64,000 bases of DNA. Origin: Sporolactobacillus shoreicorticis (GTDB lineage: Bacteria; Bacillota; Bacilli; Bacillales; Sporolactobacillaceae). How positions within the stretch are numbered: position 1 is the first letter of the stretch; each line of letters opens with the position of its first letter. Shown here piece by piece: positions 61,072-64,000 of the stretch. The notes under the pieces were generated by a model, which was given only the letters and a program-made list of their open reading frames with translations, did no database searches and was not told the DNA's origin. A program made the translations under genes and the position numbers. The stretch is taken from NCBI RefSeq assembly GCF_024125445.1, contig NZ_JAMXWM010000001.1:273469-337468 (forward strand), written 5' to 3'.

Positions 61072-62130
61072 ATGATCGCAATGTTTAAAAACATGAAAAC
61101 CCATTTAATGACAGGTGTTTCCTATATGATTCCATTTGTTGTTGCAGGTGGTGTTTTTCTTGCATTGTCTGTCATGTTCTCAGGTAAAACGGCTGTTCCT
61201 GAACATGGATTGCTTGGAAACATTTCAACAATCGGTCTTGCTGGAATGGCACTTTATGTTCCGATACTGGGAGGATTTATTACCTATTCAATGGTAGGCA
61301 AACCAGGTATAGGACCAGGAATGATCTCGGCATATTTAGCTTTTCAAACGAAAAGCGGTTTTCTTGGAGGAATGATTGCCGGGATTGTTGCAGGTGTCGT
61401 TGTTTACTATCTTAAAAAGTTAAAGGGTCCAAAATCTGTTGGGCAGGTCATGCCAATTTTTATCATTCCGCTATTGGGTTCATTAATTTCCGGCTTGATC
61501 ATTTTGCTGGTACTGGCAACGCCAATGGCGTCCTTTATGGCTTTTCTTAACGACTTTTTACTAGGGATGCGGAGCGGATCAAAAATACTGCTGGCGATTA
61601 TCCTGGGATGCATGATCGCGTTCGATATGGGTGGTCCCTTTAATAAAACGGCCTTCTTCTTTGCAGTTGCGGTCATGCCAACGTATCCGCAATTAATGGC
61701 GTGTGTAGCCGTAGCGGATTGTACACCGCCGCTTGGACTAGCAATCGCTACATTTCTTGCAAAGAAAAAATTTAATCAAGAAGAGACTGAAGCAGGTAAG
61801 GCTGCTCTTGTAATGGGTGCCATAGGGATAACTGAAGGAGCCATTCCATTTGCAGCAGCAGATCCGTTAAGAGTTATTCCGTCAATTATGATCGGAAGTG
61901 CCTCTGCATCCGTTACTTCTATTCTACTCAATGCTACAAACCATGCGCCATGGGGAGGACTCATTGTTCTTCCGGTAGTGGGAAATTGGTTCGGTTATTT
62001 GGTTGCTGCCATCGTCGGCACAGCGGTCACAACAGCATGCATTGTTTTGCTGAAACGTCCAATAAACAACAGTCAAGGTGAAAAGAAAGAAAAGGCACTT
62101 AAAGAAGAGGATTTGGAACTGAACTTTTAA
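61072..62130 (+). CDS. PTS EIIC component, fructose family
   Basis: A 352-residue membrane permease of the Fru family with about eight to nine helices: HLMTGVSYMIPFVVAGG at the start, GMIAGIVAGVVVYYLKKLKGP, FDMGGPFNKTAFFFA (the family signature) and ITEGAIPFAAADPLRVIPS. ATG 61072 after GAGGGG. EIIA, EIIC and EIIB are separate proteins here rather than fused. Sugar unknown; likely a ketose or polyol. Confidence 0.92.
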   Translation: MIAMFKNMKTHLMTGVSYMIPFVVAGGVFLALSVMFSGKTAVPEHGLLGNISTIGLAGMALYVPILGGFITYSMVGKPGIGPGMISAYLAFQTKSGFLGGMIAGIVAGVVVYYLKKLKGPKSVGQVMPIFIIPLLGSLISGLIILLVLATPMASFMAFLNDFLLGMRSGSKILLAIILGCMIAFDMGGPFNKTAFFFAVAVMPTYPQLMACVAVADCTPPLGLAIATFLAKKKFNQEETEAGKAALVMGAIGITEGAIPFAAADPLRVIPSIMIGSASASVTSILLNATNHAPWGGLIVLPVVGNWFGYLVAAIVGTAVTTACIVLLKRPINNSQGEKKEKALKEEDLELNF

Positions 62131-62158
62131 TAATGTCAAAAAAAGGAGGGAAAAACAA

Positions 62159-62482
62159 ATGAATATCGTAGGCGTATCCGCTTGTCCGACAGGCGTGGCA
62201 CATACTTATTTAGCAGCAGAGGCTTTGACAAAAGCATTTAAAGCTAAAAATCATCAAGTGAAAATCGAAACACAAGGTGCGAGTGGCATTGAAAATGAAA
62301 TAACACCGGAAGATGTTCAAAAGGCTGATTATGTTATTTTGACAAAAGATATTGCCATTAAAGATGAAGAACGGTTTGCCGGGAAAAAAGTTATTAAAGT
62401 TATGTCTGGAGTTGCGATACAGAAGGCTAATGCTATTGTACAGAAATTGGAAAACTTAAACGCTGAAAACACTAATAAATAA
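62159..62482 (+). CDS. PTS EIIB component, fructose type
   Basis: A 107-residue EIIB-Fru domain with phosphocysteine Cys9 in SACPTGVAHT, VKIETQGASGIEN and ADYVILTKDIAI. ATG 62159 with AAAGGAGGG. Transfers phosphate from EIIA to the incoming sugar; 28 bases after the EIIC gene. Confidence 0.94.
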   Translation: MNIVGVSACPTGVAHTYLAAEALTKAFKAKNHQVKIETQGASGIENEITPEDVQKADYVILTKDIAIKDEERFAGKKVIKVMSGVAIQKANAIVQKLENLNAENTNK

Positions 62483-62499
62483 AGGAAGAGGGCTTCATC

Positions 62500-63771
62500 A
62501 TGAGCAAAATGCCAATTAAAACAATGGTTCATAATCTTTTGAAATTAACTGAAAAAGGTGAAGGTGCAACACTTTTAGGAATTGGTCCAATGTCTCCGCG
62601 ATTGCTGCGTGCAAGCTTTGAAGTGGCAAAAGATAAGGATTTTCCGTTATTATTTATTGCCAGCCGCAACCAAGTAGATGCGGATGAATTAGGTGGTGGC
62701 TACGTCAACGGTTGGAATCAAAAGACATTTATGAAAGCGATTCGGGATACAGCGGCGGCAACACATTTTGATGGACTTTACTATGTTTGCCGTGATCATG
62801 GTGGCCCCTGGCAGCGTGATAAGGAAAGAAATGATCATCTTCCGGAAAAAGAAGCGATGGATCTTGGCAAAAAATCTTTTCTCGAAGACATTAAGGCGGG
62901 CTTTGATTTATTAATGCTGGACCCGACAAAAGATCCATTTGTGATGGGCAAAGTGATTCCATTAAATCGCGCATTAGATCTCACTATAGAACTCTATCAA
63001 TACTGTGAAGATCAGCGTAAAGCATTGGGATTGCCGCCTATCGGTTATGAAGTAGGCACCGAAGAGACAAACGGCGGATTAACAACGCCGGAAACCTATA
63101 CTAAATTTTTAAATCGATTAGAGGAAGAATTGACGAGACGCGGCCTGCCGATGCCAACATTTATGGTGGGGCAAACCGGAACGCTTGTGCGTTATACAGA
63201 GCAGGCCGGAACATTCAATTATCAGAATGCAAGTGCTTTAGCTGAATTAGCCAATCAATATGGAATTGGTCTGAAAGAGCATAATGGAGATTACATGAGT
63301 GATTATCAATTACTGCAGCACATTCCGGCCAAGATTACGGCAACTAATGTAGCCCCGCAGTTTGGTACCGAAGAAACAAGAGCTTATCTCGTATTAGCGG
63401 AAGTTGAACGTACCCTAAAAGAACAGGGCGTAATTGAAAACGCATCGAATACGAAAGCAGTCTTGCAAAATCATGCAATCGATTGTCAGCGCTGGCGCAA
63501 GTGGCTGGAGGGTGACCAAAAGAATATATCCATTGAACAGGTTAAAGCAGATACGGAATTGACTGCAAAAATATTGGATAATGCGGGACACTATACCTTT
63601 AATGATGAAGAAGTGAAAGCTGAAATTAATCAAATGCTGACGCATCTATCCAGTCAATCGATTGATGGCGACCGATTTGTCGTCGATCGTATTAAGCGCT
63701 CAATTAATAACTTCGTTGAAGCTTATAATCTTGAAGGTGTTACTTCGCGAATTAGAAACTACAAAGACTAA
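62500..63771 (+). CDS. GatZ/KbaZ-like tagatose-bisphosphate aldolase subunit family protein
   Basis: A 423-residue TIM-barrel protein resembling GatZ/KbaZ: SRNQVDADELGGGYVNG, VCRDHGGPWQ (equivalent to the GGDHLGP-type motif), YEVGTEETNGG and EHNGDYMSDYQLL. In GatYZ this subunit stabilises the class II aldolase GatY; no GatY-like gene is seen before the window ends. ATG 62500 with AAAGGAAGAGGG. It is followed by a transaldolase-family gene, so the aldol step may use that enzyme. Exact activity unproven. Confidence 0.8.
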   Translation: MSKMPIKTMVHNLLKLTEKGEGATLLGIGPMSPRLLRASFEVAKDKDFPLLFIASRNQVDADELGGGYVNGWNQKTFMKAIRDTAAATHFDGLYYVCRDHGGPWQRDKERNDHLPEKEAMDLGKKSFLEDIKAGFDLLMLDPTKDPFVMGKVIPLNRALDLTIELYQYCEDQRKALGLPPIGYEVGTEETNGGLTTPETYTKFLNRLEEELTRRGLPMPTFMVGQTGTLVRYTEQAGTFNYQNASALAELANQYGIGLKEHNGDYMSDYQLLQHIPAKITATNVAPQFGTEETRAYLVLAEVERTLKEQGVIENASNTKAVLQNHAIDCQRWRKWLEGDQKNISIEQVKADTELTAKILDNAGHYTFNDEEVKAEINQMLTHLSSQSIDGDRFVVDRIKRSINNFVEAYNLEGVTSRIRNYKD

Positions 63772-63777
63772 TTACTG

Positions 63778-63817
63778 TTAGAAAAATCGTGCAATAAGAA
63801 ATGCATGATTTTTCTAA
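63778..63817 (+). terminator. Long hairpin between gatZ-like and transaldolase genes
   Basis: A 16-bp stem, TTAGAAAAATCGTGCA (63778-63793) with TGCATGATTTTTCTAA (63802-63817), with one G-T wobble and an 8-base loop. No T-run follows beyond the stem, so it may be a weak terminator or a processing/stabilising hairpin inside the operon. Confidence 0.5.
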
Positions 63818-63849
63818 TCTATTTGCAATATGAGAGGAGCAATAGAGAA

Positions 63850-64000
63850 ATGAATCAATTAAATGTAAAAATTTATGCAGATGGTGCGGATATTAACGAT
63901 ATGATGGCAGCTTACCAGGCTGGATTTGTAAGCGGGTTCACAACGAATCCGAGTTTAATGAAAAAGGCCGGAGTTACAGACTATGTGGCATTTGCCAAGA
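63850..64000 (+). CDS. Transaldolase/fructose-6-phosphate aldolase family protein, partial
   Basis: The first 50 codons before the window ends: KIYADGADINDMMAAYQAG and FVSGFTTNPSLMKKAGVTDY, the transaldolase-family start with the TTNPSL motif. The catalytic Lys lies beyond the window. ATG 63850 with AGAGGAG about 11 bases upstream. Last visible gene of the PTS operon; likely splits or transfers a sugar phosphate. Confidence 0.85.
   Translation, partial: MNQLNVKIYADGADINDMMAAYQAGFVSGFTTNPSLMKKAGVTDYVAFAK

Overview
The window looks like chromosome of a low-to-medium G+C Firmicute of the Bacilli, probably a facultatively or strictly fermentative spore-former relative (Sporolactobacillus-like is my best guess, not proven). 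Reasons: strong GGAGG-type ribosome binding sites, frequent TTG and GTG starts, CcpA (cre) type operators, a lipobox substrate-binding protein, FetAB, a YdhK/DUF1541 lipoprotein, DUF6366, fructose-family PTS genes, and pyruvate:ferredoxin oxidoreductase. I see no rRNA, tRNA, CRISPR array or complete insertion sequence.

Layout. 1-4981: branched-chain amino acid genes ilvB-ilvN-ilvC-ilvA followed by a lone ABC ATPase. 5359-10852: an operon of a TIM-barrel isomerase/epimerase-like protein, SurE phosphatase and a complete Fe3+/aminoethylphosphonate-type ABC importer. 11034-16929: small accessory genes, including a Phd/RelE-type toxin-antitoxin pair, a broken histidine phosphatase, a 2H phosphoesterase with a decayed partial duplicate, a DUF1541 lipoprotein, an alpha/beta hydrolase, and a DUF4143-type ATPase cut by one amber codon. 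17117-20659: nifJ on the minus strand.

20943-39281 is the centrepiece: a glycyl-radical-enzyme bacterial microcompartment (GRM) locus on the plus strand. It holds the glycyl radical enzyme and its radical-SAM activase, shell proteins (PduB-like BMC-T, two short BMC-H, one BMC-H with a long charged tail, BMC-P, and two tandem PduU/EutS-type proteins). It also holds PduL, CoA-acylating aldehyde dehydrogenase, iron alcohol dehydrogenase, acetate/propionate kinase, an aquaglyceroporin, EutJ-like and EutP-like proteins, a PduM-like protein, a PocR-domain histidine-kinase-like sensor with an AraC response regulator, and a complete metK. The likely chemistry is dehydration of a diol (1,2-propanediol, or glycerol) to an aldehyde, with dismutation to alcohol and acyl phosphate and ATP from the kinase. 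The substrate is inferred from the PocR domain and the diffusion facilitator, not proven. The divergent nifJ could supply low-potential electrons for the activase, and metK its S-adenosylmethionine. Cre-like sites lie in the nifJ/GRM divergent region, and a perfect one lies just ahead of the sensor gene. The sensor has Gln where the phosphoacceptor His should be, and its partner receiver has lost the conserved Lys and one acidic residue, so the pair is unlikely to work as a normal phosphorelay.

39398-57970 is a patchwork: a C-terminally damaged HD-GYP gene, fetAB, a cupin, a secreted C39-like peptidase, the ruins of a type I restriction-modification locus joined to a retropepsin fragment, M19 and S66 peptidases, a copper-homeostasis CutC-family protein, several GNATs (some broken), GGDEF, CDP-alcohol phosphatidyltransferase, an UMF1 transporter with a phosphodiesterase-like protein, and small proteins. 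58383-64000: a PRD/PTS-controlled regulator, then fructose-family EIIA, EIIC and EIIB, a GatZ/KbaZ-like protein and the start of a transaldolase-family gene that runs off the window. This is probably a ketose or polyol uptake and aldol-cleavage operon.
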